Below, in pieces: positions 1 to 8,194 of a stretch of 29,841 bases of DNA. The translations under genes were made by a program, and so were the position numbers. Below the pieces are notes generated by a model. The model had not been told where the DNA came from, searched no databases, and saw nothing but the letters and a program-made list of their open reading frames with translations. The stretch comes from a virus: positions 1 through 29,841 of the IMG/VR virus record IMGVR_UViG_3300017527_000151. One strand, 5' to 3'. Positions within the stretch are counted from its first letter, which is position 1, and each line of letters starts with the position of its first letter.

Positions 1-2
1 AT

Positions 3-77
3 CAAGCTGATTTAGTGAATAATAACATCATCACCCCAGCAGCAGGTGAATGGTCAGATGACTGGACTCAATCATAG
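3..77 (+). CDS. C-terminal end of an upstream phage gene (partial)
   Basis: The frame starting at base 3 is open from the window edge and ends at TAG 75-77. It reads as about 24 residues ending in PAAGEWSDDWTQS. The segment is acidic and Trp-rich and looks like the tail end of a virion protein. Its stop falls just before the start codons of the next gene, which fits the tight packing of this operon. Only the C-terminus is present, so no function can be given. Confidence 0.55.
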   Translation, partial: QADLVNNNIITPAAGEWSDDWTQS

Positions 78-87
78 GATGAAGAAA

Positions 88-804
88 ATGGAAAAAGACG
101 AACTTAGTAAATATCTGAATGCTTGCGCTCAGCCACAGTCAAATTATGCAGTAGATAATTTAATAGACGGAGCACAGTTTACACCTTTTCGTAGATTTAG
201 GCAAGCAGTTATAGAGTATTCTAACGGTTCTAAGGTGATAGGAGATTGTGAAGATGATATAGAGTTGCTGGTTTTAAAGATCTCATATACAGAGTATAAG
301 ATCAGTAAATTGGTAAATAATTCTGATGTCAAGAGTACTTTTAAGCGGAACAAATTAAAAGTAAAACTTAAGACTAAACGCAGAAATTTGGAACGTATGT
401 CTCGTATACTTGAAGGTAAGAAAAAAGAAACAGCAAAGCATTATCAAAATATAATCAAATATAAAGAAGAGTTAAGGTTTACAGGAAAAGAAACAGAAGA
501 GGTTATATACCAGAATTTGCAGGAAACAGAAGGCGATCATTATATTCTTAAATTAGCTATGGATGCCGCAGCTAATAATGTACAGAGTCATGGAGGGCCA
601 CCTGTAGGGATACTTTTAGCTTTACAGCAATTAGAGGAGAAAGATCTTAAAAAGGCTCATGGTCTGATTGCTGCATTAACGCAGAGAATATCTGCATTGG
701 CGTACACTCCAGAATTGAGAGAGAAGGACGCTATAACTATGTTAGAGAAGGAAGGTTACAAGTTACTTAATAACAGTAAGGTGCAAGGTCTTTCTAGGAG
801 TTAG
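88..804 (+). CDS. hypothetical phage protein, charged, helical
   Basis: I do not recognise this protein (238 residues from this start). The middle, about residues 55-140, is rich in Lys, Arg and Glu and probably forms long helices or a coiled coil. The C-terminal half has a helical stretch with GGPPVGILLALQQLEE. I chose ATG 88 because AGGA at 76-79 sits 8 bases upstream; ATG 79 directly follows the upstream stop but has no ribosome-binding site, and GTG 46 would overlap the upstream gene. It lies 33 bases before a structural gene, so it probably belongs to the late operon, perhaps as a chaperone or minor virion component. That role is a guess from position only. Confidence 0.75.
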   Translation: MEKDELSKYLNACAQPQSNYAVDNLIDGAQFTPFRRFRQAVIEYSNGSKVIGDCEDDIELLVLKISYTEYKISKLVNNSDVKSTFKRNKLKVKLKTKRRNLERMSRILEGKKKETAKHYQNIIKYKEELRFTGKETEEVIYQNLQETEGDHYILKLAMDAAANNVQSHGGPPVGILLALQQLEEKDLKKAHGLIAALTQRISALAYTPELREKDAITMLEKEGYKLLNNSKVQGLSRS

Positions 805-837
805 GTAATTTAGTTTATTTGATATAGGATAAAGGTT

Positions 838-1299
838 ATGGCAACAACTACATGTGATTTTAATTTCTACGAACACTTTGTTGAACATTTAGGGGCTGGG
901 CATATAGAATTAGATGCAGCCTCTTTCGGTATGCTTCTTACTACTGATGCGTATACTCCAGATGCAGATGCTCATGATTTTGTAGATGACATTACTAATG
1001 AGGTTTCTGGGAATGGTTATGCTAGAGAGATCCTTACTACAGTTTCCTATACAGAAGTAGGACCATCTGGTAAACATAAATTCGATTCAGATGATCCAGA
1101 TTGGTTAGCATCTGGTAGTGGATTTACTGCTCATTATTGGGTTCTTTATCACGAAACTCCTGGTACAGATGGTACTAGACATCTTATTGCTTATGGTTTT
1201 CTTGATACTACTGCTGGTGGAACAGATGTAGTGACAGCAGCAGGGGAAACTCTTACTTTTCAGGTTTCGGCTGATGGTCATTTTACTATAGGCGGGTAA
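838..1299 (+). CDS. virion-associated protein, first of two paralogues
   Basis: This 153-residue protein is acidic, beta-rich and lacks a signal peptide. It begins MATTTCDF and contains FVDDITNEVSGNGYAR, a WVLYHETPGTD segment and LIAYGFLD. The same landmarks in the same order occur in the protein at 14055-14519 (FVDDVSTNEVTGNGYSR, WVLYDNTP, LIAYGLLD), so the two are paralogues. Proteins of this type are common beside tail genes in phages, but I know of no assigned function. AGGA followed by TAAAGGTT precedes the ATG at good spacing. It ends three bases before the fibre gene at 1303. A minor tail or fibre-attachment role is inferred from context. Confidence 0.8.
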   Translation: MATTTCDFNFYEHFVEHLGAGHIELDAASFGMLLTTDAYTPDADAHDFVDDITNEVSGNGYAREILTTVSYTEVGPSGKHKFDSDDPDWLASGSGFTAHYWVLYHETPGTDGTRHLIAYGFLDTTAGGTDVVTAAGETLTFQVSADGHFTIGG

Positions 1300-1302
1300 T
1301 TC

Positions 1303-3906
1303 ATGGCCATCTGGGAAAATTTTGTACAGACTACAATAAATTCTACGGTTTCTATAGGGGCCAGTAGTATTGTTATTGATGGTGCAACTTCTCCATTTAA
1401 TACTCCGATAGATCCAAGTGGAGATATTGCATATTTAGTATTGTCTGATGATTTAGCTTCTCCTACTGCATTTGAAATAGTTTCCTATACCGGACGTACA
1501 GGTTCTGATCCTTATACCCTTACTGGGGTAAGCAAAGGAGTAGACGGAACTTCTGATCAGGCATGGAGTGTTGGAGACCATGTTATCCAGAGTCTAACAT
1601 CTTTAAGTAAGCATAAGTTTGATCAAAACTTAGATTTGGTAGGAGTAGGAAGTAATAACGGTTCAATTATATTTAAAGGAACTGACGGTGGGGGCGGTGA
1701 AGGAATACAGTATCTCGATAGTGGATCTTCTGGCAGATATTCTCTATGGTTTCCTGGTAGTGATGAAGTACGTCTTTCTAATAGAGCATCGAATGGGTTT
1801 ATCCAAATAGCAGCTAATACAGCAACAGCAGGTGCTGGTGGTGAGGTGATTGCGGCTAAGTTTGAAGATGATGAGATACAACTATTACCAAGTGGAGGTA
1901 TAGCGGCGATAGGAAAAAGTACTTTAGAGAGTTGGAGTTCAGCTTGGGTAGTAGTGGAACTTGGTGCTTTATCTTCTATTATGTCAAATATCACAGAAGG
2001 AGCAGGTTGCCAGATTAATATACAAAATAATGCATATACTGATGGTACATGGAAATATATGTATGGTGATGAAGCATCGGCATATGTACAGACTAACGGA
2101 CAGCATATATTTTATACAGCTCCTTCAGGAACAGCAGATACGGCTATAACATGGATAACTGCTTGCATAATAGATAATGCAGGAAATGTAGGGGTAGGTG
2201 AACATACTTTAGAAGCTTGGGGATCTTCATATGATGCTTTGCAGCTAGGTGGTAATGCTGGGTTTATGTCAACAGCAGCTCAAGGTGCTTCTTCTGTTTT
2301 TTGTAACACAAATAATGCCTATCATGATGGAGTTGATTGGAAATATATATCTACGGATGAAGCTACACTTTTTCAATCTAATGACGGAGTACATGGTTTG
2401 TATGTTGCTTCTTCTGGTACAGCAGATACAGCTATTACTTGGAGTCTTGGTATTAGAGTAAATAATGCCGCTAATGTAGGAATAGGAAAAGCTGCGTTAG
2501 AAACTTGGGATTCTCAATATTCGGTTTTACAGATTGGTGGCAACAGTTCTGTAATGGCAACCACTACGGAAGCTGCCGGTGGTTGGTTGCAGTATTCACA
2601 AAATGCTTATTTAAATGCTAGTACTACTTGGAAATATATTTCTACCGACGAGGCTTCAAATTATTATACTGGAGCTGGTACACATGTTTTTAGAGTGGCG
2701 GCTTCAGGAACAGCCGATGCAGATATTGCTTGGATAGAAGCACTTAGAATTGATGTAGCTGGTGATATTGGTATTGGTGCAACAAATCCAACTAGATCCC
2801 TTCATGTACAACGTGATGGAGCTTATTGTTCTCTTTCTATTGATACTTACGGAGATGCATATAGTGGTAGTGTACAAGTACGACAATGTAATGGTAGTGT
2901 AGCATCTCCAACTGCAATAGCTGATGATGATCTTTTAGGCGGTGTTTATTGGCAAGGTAGTTACAATACTACTCCTGATTTTGCAAATGGTGCATCTATA
3001 GAAGCCTATGCTGAGGAAGCTTGGTCATCTGGTAATGTTGGTACTAGATTAGAATTTGCTACTGTAACCAATGGTAGTGGCTCTAGATCTACAAAAATGG
3101 TTGTTAAGGAAGATGGTAAGATTTTAGTTGGAGCCGAAGCATCTTTTTCACAGGTAGAGAAATTGCAAGTAGATGGGAATATTGTAGCTGAAGGAACAGG
3201 AGGCACTTATCTTATAACTAAACGAGATTATAATAGTGGTGCAGTAGTTGCAGATCATTTATTAGGTTCAGTACTTTTTACAGGAGAAAATACCAGTACT
3301 TCACAAGCCAGTACAGCAGGTGCTCTTTATGGTAAAGTAGAGGCTACCGGAGGTACTAGAGTTAAAGGTTACCTTACTCTGGATACTAGTGATGGAACAA
3401 ATCTTGTAGAAAGAATACGGGTGACCTCTTCTGGTAATGTAGGGATAGGTATAGATGCTCCAGTAACTAAATTACATACTATTGAAGATGAAAGACTTTC
3501 TTATAATTCTACAGCTAATAATTATACTCAACATATAGTAGAAAGAATTCAGAATATAACTTCGTGGACTACATTAAAAACACTTACCATAAGTAGTTTA
3601 GGATCGAATTATTTGCAAGGTATGGTTGAAATGCGAGTTATGGGTGTTACGGCTAATCAGGGAGGGGGATCTAGATTTAGTAGATGGTATTTTGATGTAT
3701 TAGGTGGAACACTTACTGTTGGTGTTATGGGAACTGATGTTACTAATGGTACTCATGTTCCAGATTTTAGGCTTAGTGTTAGTAGTAATACCGTACTGAT
3801 TCAGGTTGAAAGTTCAAACGGAACTGACTTACTTGATGGCACAGCCGATATTCAGGTTTTTGCTCCTGAAGCTTTGAATGCTACGATAACTTATACGATA
3901 ACGTAA
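1303..3906 (+). CDS. tail fibre protein with VGIG/LHV repeats
   Basis: An 867-residue protein rich in Gly, Ser, Thr and Ala. Residues 1 to about 105 form an N-terminal domain typical of phage fibres, from MAIWENFVQTT through LVLSDDL, FEIVSYTGR and W.VGDHVIQSLT; it is probably the particle-attachment end. Residues 206 to about 495 hold three units of about 95 residues, each with [ST]LE[ST]W, NAY, WKY, DEA and SGTAD landmarks. GxVGIG signatures recur near 295, 390, 490 and 711, the last two followed by NPTRSLHV-like and KLHT segments. Such motifs mark trimeric beta shafts in phage fibres. The C-terminus (about 720-867) is unique and shows no obvious S74-type chaperone, so it may be the receptor-binding tip. 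Confidence 0.8.
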   Translation: MAIWENFVQTTINSTVSIGASSIVIDGATSPFNTPIDPSGDIAYLVLSDDLASPTAFEIVSYTGRTGSDPYTLTGVSKGVDGTSDQAWSVGDHVIQSLTSLSKHKFDQNLDLVGVGSNNGSIIFKGTDGGGGEGIQYLDSGSSGRYSLWFPGSDEVRLSNRASNGFIQIAANTATAGAGGEVIAAKFEDDEIQLLPSGGIAAIGKSTLESWSSAWVVVELGALSSIMSNITEGAGCQINIQNNAYTDGTWKYMYGDEASAYVQTNGQHIFYTAPSGTADTAITWITACIIDNAGNVGVGEHTLEAWGSSYDALQLGGNAGFMSTAAQGASSVFCNTNNAYHDGVDWKYISTDEATLFQSNDGVHGLYVASSGTADTAITWSLGIRVNNAANVGIGKAALETWDSQYSVLQIGGNSSVMATTTEAAGGWLQYSQNAYLNASTTWKYISTDEASNYYTGAGTHVFRVAASGTADADIAWIEALRIDVAGDIGIGATNPTRSLHVQRDGAYCSLSIDTYGDAYSGSVQVRQCNGSVASPTAIADDDLLGGVYWQGSYNTTPDFANGASIEAYAEEAWSSGNVGTRLEFATVTNGSGSRSTKMVVKEDGKILVGAEASFSQVEKLQVDGNIVAEGTGGTYLITKRDYNSGAVVADHLLGSVLFTGENTSTSQASTAGALYGKVEATGGTRVKGYLTLDTSDGTNLVERIRVTSSGNVGIGIDAPVTKLHTIEDERLSYNSTANNYTQHIVERIQNITSWTTLKTLTISSLGSNYLQGMVEMRVMGVTANQGGGSRFSRWYFDVLGGTLTVGVMGTDVTNGTHVPDFRLSVSSNTVLIQVESSNGTDLLDGTADIQVFAPEALNATITYTIT
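1918..2778 (+). repeat. three in-frame repeats of about 95 codons in the fibre gene
   Basis: Units start at 1918 (STLESW), 2203 (HTLEAW) and 2491 (AALETW), a period of 285-288 bases. Each runs through NAY, TWKY or DWKY, [GST]DEA and SGTAD to a GxVGIG-like end. The DNA has diverged while the protein pattern is kept, so these are old duplications under selection for shaft length. Confidence 0.8.
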
Positions 3907-3918
3907 GGGGACATTATT

Positions 3919-4074
3919 ATGAATGAATCACAGATTATACAAGCGGTAGCTGATTTTCTACAACGGACAGATCTTAAAGGTGGAGAAGTACCAGCATTCA
4001 ATGTATGTATGCAATGGCTTGAAGCTCAAGCAAAAAAATTGAATACTGAAGGCGAAACTGATCCAGAGGAGTAA
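3919..4074 (+). CDS. small phage protein, 51 residues
   Basis: This short gene begins ATG AAT GAA and encodes a 51-residue acidic, amphipathic helical protein (MNESQIIQAVADFLQR, then LKGGEVPAFNVC and MQWLEAQAKK). AAGGGG lies 9 bases upstream. It fills the space between the fibre gene (ends 3906) and the next start. Its end, GATCCAGAGGAGTAA, carries a strong Shine-Dalgarno for the start at 4078. Similar short proteins occur beside tail-fibre genes in other phages; the function is unknown. Composition, spacing and RBS make it a convincing gene despite its size. Confidence 0.7.
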   Translation: MNESQIIQAVADFLQRTDLKGGEVPAFNVCMQWLEAQAKKLNTEGETDPEE

Positions 4075-4077
4075 GAC

Positions 4078-4143
4078 ATGGTTGTGGGGGGAGACCGCCT
4101 ACATATGATAGTACAGGCTAATCCTTCTACTCTTTTGAGGTAG
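4078..4143 (+). CDS. possible 21-codon leader peptide
   Basis: ATG 4078 follows GAGGAG at 4066-4071 with 6-base spacing, the strongest ribosome-binding site in this stretch. The 21-residue product runs from MVVGGDRLH to NPSTLLR and stops at TAG 4141, four bases before ATG 4148. It may be a leader that couples translation to the large downstream gene. A real short peptide or a chance ORF is also possible. Confidence 0.35.
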   Translation: MVVGGDRLHMIVQANPSTLLR

Positions 4144-4147
4144 CGGG

Positions 4148-7096
4148 ATGCCTCTCGGTCGCTCACCTTTAGGTACAACTCCCCTAGGTTTCCGTTCTTC
4201 CGGTTCCTCAGGTAACATTGCCCAAGGTGTTTCAGGTAGTCTAGCACTTACTGGAAATGCATCAATAACCACTGCCCCTAGCACTGCTCAAGGTGTGGTA
4301 GGAACCTTAGCGGTTACAGGAAAAATATCTACAGCAAAGATAGATAATTATGCTCAAGGTGTTGTAGGTAGTTTAAGTCTTACAGGAAAAACAGCCACAG
4401 CAAAAATAGATAATTTTGCTCAAGGTGTAGTAGGTAGTTTAGCTCTTACAGGAAATGCTGCTACTGCTAGCCACGGTGTTACTGTTTTAGGTGTTACTGG
4501 GCATATCTCATTATTTCCGCAGTACAGTAAAACAGATGACGGGGATACTCCTCCTCCTAAAATAAAACACGGTCCTTTAGATCTTACTGATGATTTACTG
4601 GTAGACATTACTCCAGTAACCTCAGATTATGCGACCACAAGTATCCCTCTATCCTATACCATTACCAATAATCAAGGGGTTGGTATTTTCGGGTTAAATG
4701 TAGGCCCGTTAAATTCATATCCTTTAGATCAGCCTGGAGCAAATTTTCCACTACCTTACGTTGTAGGGACTCTGAATACTAAATATATACAAGGAGCATT
4801 TTTAGAAGGTTCATTAACTCTTAAACATCAATTGATGGATGATGCAGAATATGCACTTGGAGAGTTAAACCATAAGTACAGTCAAGGCACACCAGAACCA
4901 GTTGTACGTAGTTCTGAACTCAATATGAAATGGGAGTTAGATGCCTATGATCTCCCATACTATGTAAATGAATTAAATATACGCCAAGCACATACCGGCG
5001 TAGATTATTATATGGAATGTCTAAGTGAAATAAACACACTTAGAGCAGCAGCAGGAGCACCAGAACTTCTAAGATATTCGAATGTTGAAAATGTTGAAGG
5101 TACGGATATTGCTTGGGGCTTATCTCACCAAATGGCGAAGCATGATATATTCGCTTCAGAAAGTACTTCCTTTGATGATGGTTACAAGACTTTAGAAGAT
5201 GTACGTCAAAGGATTCCAGAAGGGATGCACAAAATAGGTGTTGTAGTAGTCGGATGGCCTATGGTTACTTTTATGGATCCGACAGAATTAGTTGCATGGA
5301 TAGCTACGCAGTCTGATCTTTTGCCATACCTTTTAGATGATTATTTAGAGATAGAAGGTAACGGTCCTGCTTTAGCCGTAGCAGAGCATTTTTGGATTGG
5401 ACTAGATTACAATTGGAAAAGTGATACATTAGATTCTTTAACTGGGAATCCTGTAGGTACTGAGTATGTATTTATCACGTTTATATTCGGTGGGCTTTCG
5501 ACCGTAGGAGCAGATGGAATGCAAGAATTAGCATTGAATCATAAATATCAATTGGATGCATATGATGTATGTAGTTTAAATATGCACCATGAACTGGATG
5601 CTTATACTCCGGTAGTTGCTCAACACAGTGCTTTGTGGGGGGTTAACGTATCCCAACAAAACTCTACTCTTTGGGGAGCTAAGGTAGCTGCTCAACATGA
5701 AGCACCTATTCATTATACGGTAACTTTTCAGCATGATGCTCCTTATGTAGGTACTGTAAGTCTTGTAGAGCAGCACAATGCTCCTTACTCCTTGGTTCAA
5801 TATGTACAGGTCGCTGAACAAAATGATGCAGGCTATGGAATTCGTATATGTTCACAACACATTGCTAATTTTGCTATCTTGCAAAATGTTGTAGAACAAA
5901 ATGAAGCAGGTTATACTGCTATTGATCAATTAGCGGTACAAAATGAGACTAAGTATGATTTATTGACTTACAATCCAGTACAAACCCAGCATTCTGCTTT
6001 TTGGACTATGATTGATGGTACGGTCACTACTAGTACCAGTACAGCTACGGTCACTGTCAATAGTGTGACTATAGAAGTATTAGAAGCAGTGATTGCAGTT
6101 GCCGAAGGAGACATTGCTTGGAATGCGAATATACGTATTTTAGATTTATCACAGTACAAAAATATTAATAAAGGTGATGCACTTACTCTTAATATCTTAG
6201 GAGAAAATTTTACTCTTGAAGTAGAATCTAAATCTCTCAATAGGAATTCGCCTGCTGGTGCTTCTATGCAAATCAATGCACTTAGTCCTACAATAGATTA
6301 TCGTTCTCCAGCAGCAGATCTTATAGATATAGAAAATACTATGGCAATACTTGCTTCAGAAATGGTAGAAGATATTTTAGATGGAGCTACTATAGATTGG
6401 CAGATAGTAGATTGGTTTATACCTGCATATAGGGTTATGGCAGAAGAAGCTGTACCTGCAGACCTAGCTAGAAATATTGTAGAGGCAGCTGGTGGTGTTC
6501 TAGAGGCTAAGAAAGATGGTACTTTTCTTGCACGTAAGAGATTTCCAAATACTATACCAGCATATTCTACTGCAACTCCAGATCAGGTTTATACTGATAT
6601 AGAGGATAATTTATCTGTATCTGAAGATCATGATCCTAGAGAAGATTATAATAAATTTCAGATTATGGAAGGTAAAGCTAATTTTCAAGATACGATTGAA
6701 TGGGTACCGGATGAAAGTACTCCAGTATCTAACGGTATTCTTAGAGCCTATCCATCTCCGTGGAGAACTAATGTACAGATAATTCATACGGATGGTGTAG
6801 TTGTAGGTCTTACTCTTATTGGTACAGTACAACGACAGGAAGAAGAACTTGTAGAATTTACGGAAGGGGTAGGCAGTCTTCAGTATCCTGGAATAACGAT
6901 TGATAGCATAGTTTGGCATTCTGATGTATTATCTGGTATAACCTTAGAACCATTTTCTACTGTGGTAACAACGGGGACGACTGTAAACTATGGATATGGG
7001 TTAGCTACAATAACCTATACAACTCAGGCTATAGAATATTCAACCAATGCACCATTAGGGTCGAATGTGCAGTATCTTCTGGAGGATTTAGGATAA
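4148..7096 (+). CDS. tail-tip/hub-like protein with repeat arrays and a CAP-like domain
   Basis: A 982-residue multidomain protein. Residues 25 to about 112 are four AQGVVG repeats of about 22 residues. Residues about 205-280 and again 458-488 contain LNxKYxLDAYD-type units. Residues about 285-452 resemble a CAP/SCP domain: SEINTLRAAAGAP, then SHQMAKHDIF, VVVVGWP and HFWIGLDYNW. Residues 489-620 are about ten short [QE]Q[HN]xA-type repeats. Residues about 625-850 read like a phage tail hub or baseplate domain, with an ARNIVEAAGGVLEAKKDGT segment and RKRFPN. The remainder is beta-rich. GAGG 4137-4140 is 7 bases before ATG. The three coupled genes downstream suggest a tail-tip complex. The hub assignment is by resemblance, the CAP call is tentative. 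Confidence 0.72.
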   Translation: MPLGRSPLGTTPLGFRSSGSSGNIAQGVSGSLALTGNASITTAPSTAQGVVGTLAVTGKISTAKIDNYAQGVVGSLSLTGKTATAKIDNFAQGVVGSLALTGNAATASHGVTVLGVTGHISLFPQYSKTDDGDTPPPKIKHGPLDLTDDLLVDITPVTSDYATTSIPLSYTITNNQGVGIFGLNVGPLNSYPLDQPGANFPLPYVVGTLNTKYIQGAFLEGSLTLKHQLMDDAEYALGELNHKYSQGTPEPVVRSSELNMKWELDAYDLPYYVNELNIRQAHTGVDYYMECLSEINTLRAAAGAPELLRYSNVENVEGTDIAWGLSHQMAKHDIFASESTSFDDGYKTLEDVRQRIPEGMHKIGVVVVGWPMVTFMDPTELVAWIATQSDLLPYLLDDYLEIEGNGPALAVAEHFWIGLDYNWKSDTLDSLTGNPVGTEYVFITFIFGGLSTVGADGMQELALNHKYQLDAYDVCSLNMHHELDAYTPVVAQHSALWGVNVSQQNSTLWGAKVAAQHEAPIHYTVTFQHDAPYVGTVSLVEQHNAPYSLVQYVQVAEQNDAGYGIRICSQHIANFAILQNVVEQNEAGYTAIDQLAVQNETKYDLLTYNPVQTQHSAFWTMIDGTVTTSTSTATVTVNSVTIEVLEAVIAVAEGDIAWNANIRILDLSQYKNINKGDALTLNILGENFTLEVESKSLNRNSPAGASMQINALSPTIDYRSPAADLIDIENTMAILASEMVEDILDGATIDWQIVDWFIPAYRVMAEEAVPADLARNIVEAAGGVLEAKKDGTFLARKRFPNTIPAYSTATPDQVYTDIEDNLSVSEDHDPREDYNKFQIMEGKANFQDTIEWVPDESTPVSNGILRAYPSPWRTNVQIIHTDGVVVGLTLIGTVQRQEEELVEFTEGVGSLQYPGITIDSIVWHSDVLSGITLEPFSTVVTTGTTVNYGYGLATITYTTQAIEYSTNAPLGSNVQYLLEDLG
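4220..4483 (+). repeat. four AQGV(V/S)G repeats of 22 codons
   Basis: Units start at 4220, 4286, 4352 and 4418, an exact 66-base period. Each begins AQGV[VS]G[ST]L and continues with [AS][LV]TG. Units two and three also share TAKIDN[YF] at their ends. The pattern of alternating hydrophobic residues followed by a Gly turn suggests stacked beta strands. Confidence 0.85.
5612..6009 (+). repeat. about ten degenerate QH/QN repeats of 13-16 codons
   Basis: Within the hub-like protein the segments VAQHSALW, QQNSTLW, AQHEAP, QHDAPY, EQHNAPY, EQNDAGY, QHIANF, EQNEAGY, VQNETKY and TQHSAFW follow one another at 13-16 residue intervals. The common core is Q-[HN]-x-[AT]-x-[YWF]. Confidence 0.75.
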
Positions 7097-7097
7097 A

Positions 7098-7604
7098 ATG
7101 TCCGTAATTACTACTTCTCTGGTTGTTGAATTTGATACTGCAGAAGGGGAAGGTATTCTCACTGCAGAGATTGATTCTTCTGAAACTGGTCTCAATGGTG
7201 GTGACACTAGCTTTATCCCTGGTGATTCTCCAGGATTTCTTATTTACAAAACCTCTAATGTGGTCATTGATGCTATGCACACCTCTGCAGGTGTCATTAC
7301 TCCTTCGGGATCAGGAACTACTGAAGATATTGAGAACTTCTTAGTCTTTGCAGGTGATCGAAAACAATCTTTATCTTATCCTAATAACGGATCATTCACA
7401 GGTACTTGGCTTGGATTAGAATTAGACACTTACACTGTAGGAGAGTCTGCTGTTACTTTAACCAATACAAATAGTGTAGTAGGGGTTTTACATGTTAATT
7501 ATGATTCTAACTATTTAGCTTATAGACTTAATAATGTACCGTTGACGTTAGGGGGATTATCTTCGTTTCAGGTAGCTATTTATATAGTGGGACACACAGT
7601 ATGA
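7098..7604 (+). CDS. tail-tip associated protein
   Basis: A 168-residue, acidic, Thr/Ser/Gly-rich protein with alternating hydrophobic pattern, probably all-beta and without TM segments. It begins one base after the stop of the hub-like gene and overlaps the next gene by ATGA (7601-7604), so the three genes are translationally coupled. No motif was recognised. Coupling to the hub-like gene suggests a structural or assembly role at the tail tip; this is inference from position. Confidence 0.75.
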   Translation: MSVITTSLVVEFDTAEGEGILTAEIDSSETGLNGGDTSFIPGDSPGFLIYKTSNVVIDAMHTSAGVITPSGSGTTEDIENFLVFAGDRKQSLSYPNNGSFTGTWLGLELDTYTVGESAVTLTNTNSVVGVLHVNYDSNYLAYRLNNVPLTLGGLSSFQVAIYIVGHTV

Positions 7605-7897
7605 TAAATCTTATTGTACAACGAGGGTTAGGAGATAAACAAGGTCCAGATATAACTGATCCTTTGTTATCTTCTATTCCTGTAGCATTAGCCCGCGGAA
7701 CTCAAGAAATAGATTCCTCTACATCTGTAGATAATATAGTTCTAACTACTACGTATCGTTCTGGAGTAGAACTAGGTCAATTAGCAGAGGTGCATGATGC
7801 TTTACAAGGGAAAACATGGAGAGGCAAAATTGTAGGAGTTACCCATGCGGTTAGAGGTCCTACTATATTTACAGATTTAGATGTAGAGAGATTGTAA
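7601..7897 (+). CDS. small tail-tip protein, 98 residues
   Basis: Begins MINLIVQRGLG, followed by SSIPVALARGTQEIDSS, then a strand-rich part with TTYRSGVELGQLAEVHDALQGK and WRGKIVGVTHAV. The GQLAEVHDALQGKTWRGKIV segment looks like a small beta-barrel that binds another tail protein. Similar short genes follow hub genes in several siphophages. It overlaps both neighbours (ATGA upstream, TAATG downstream). The function is not known; the co-translation argument is the main support. Confidence 0.75.
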   Translation: MINLIVQRGLGDKQGPDITDPLLSSIPVALARGTQEIDSSTSVDNIVLTTTYRSGVELGQLAEVHDALQGKTWRGKIVGVTHAVRGPTIFTDLDVERL

Positions 7898-8136
7898 TGA
7901 AAGAGATAGATAAATTAGATCGCCTTCTTGGTAAGCGGAAGCGTGAAACTACTAAAGGAGTAGTACAGTCTGTACATGGAGGTCAATTAGTAGTAAAAAC
8001 TAATATAGGGGCTATGATTTCTACTAGAGCAGGGAGTGAAGAATATAAAGTCGGAGATAAGGTTACATTAGCTAACGGTCTTGTGGTAAACAAAGTATCT
8101 AATTCGACTACTGGAGTTATGGTGTATTTAGTTTGA
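7897..8136 (+). CDS. small beta-barrel protein, tail-tip cluster
   Basis: 79 residues: a basic N-terminal helix (KEIDKLDRLLGKRKRE) followed by about 60 residues with five predicted strands, VVQSVHGGQLVVKTN, AMISTRAG, YKVGDKVTLANGLVVNKV and GVMVYLV. The GDKVTL turn is typical of OB/SH3-like small barrels. ATG overlaps the upstream stop (TAATG). It is the last gene of the AT-rich tail-tip cluster before a 58-base gap and the higher-GC block. Confidence 0.75.
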   Translation: MKEIDKLDRLLGKRKRETTKGVVQSVHGGQLVVKTNIGAMISTRAGSEEYKVGDKVTLANGLVVNKVSNSTTGVMVYLV

Positions 8137-8194
8137 AATTAATTAACGCGCTATCAGGTAGTGCAACAGTTATTCAATTAAGAGGATTTAAACA

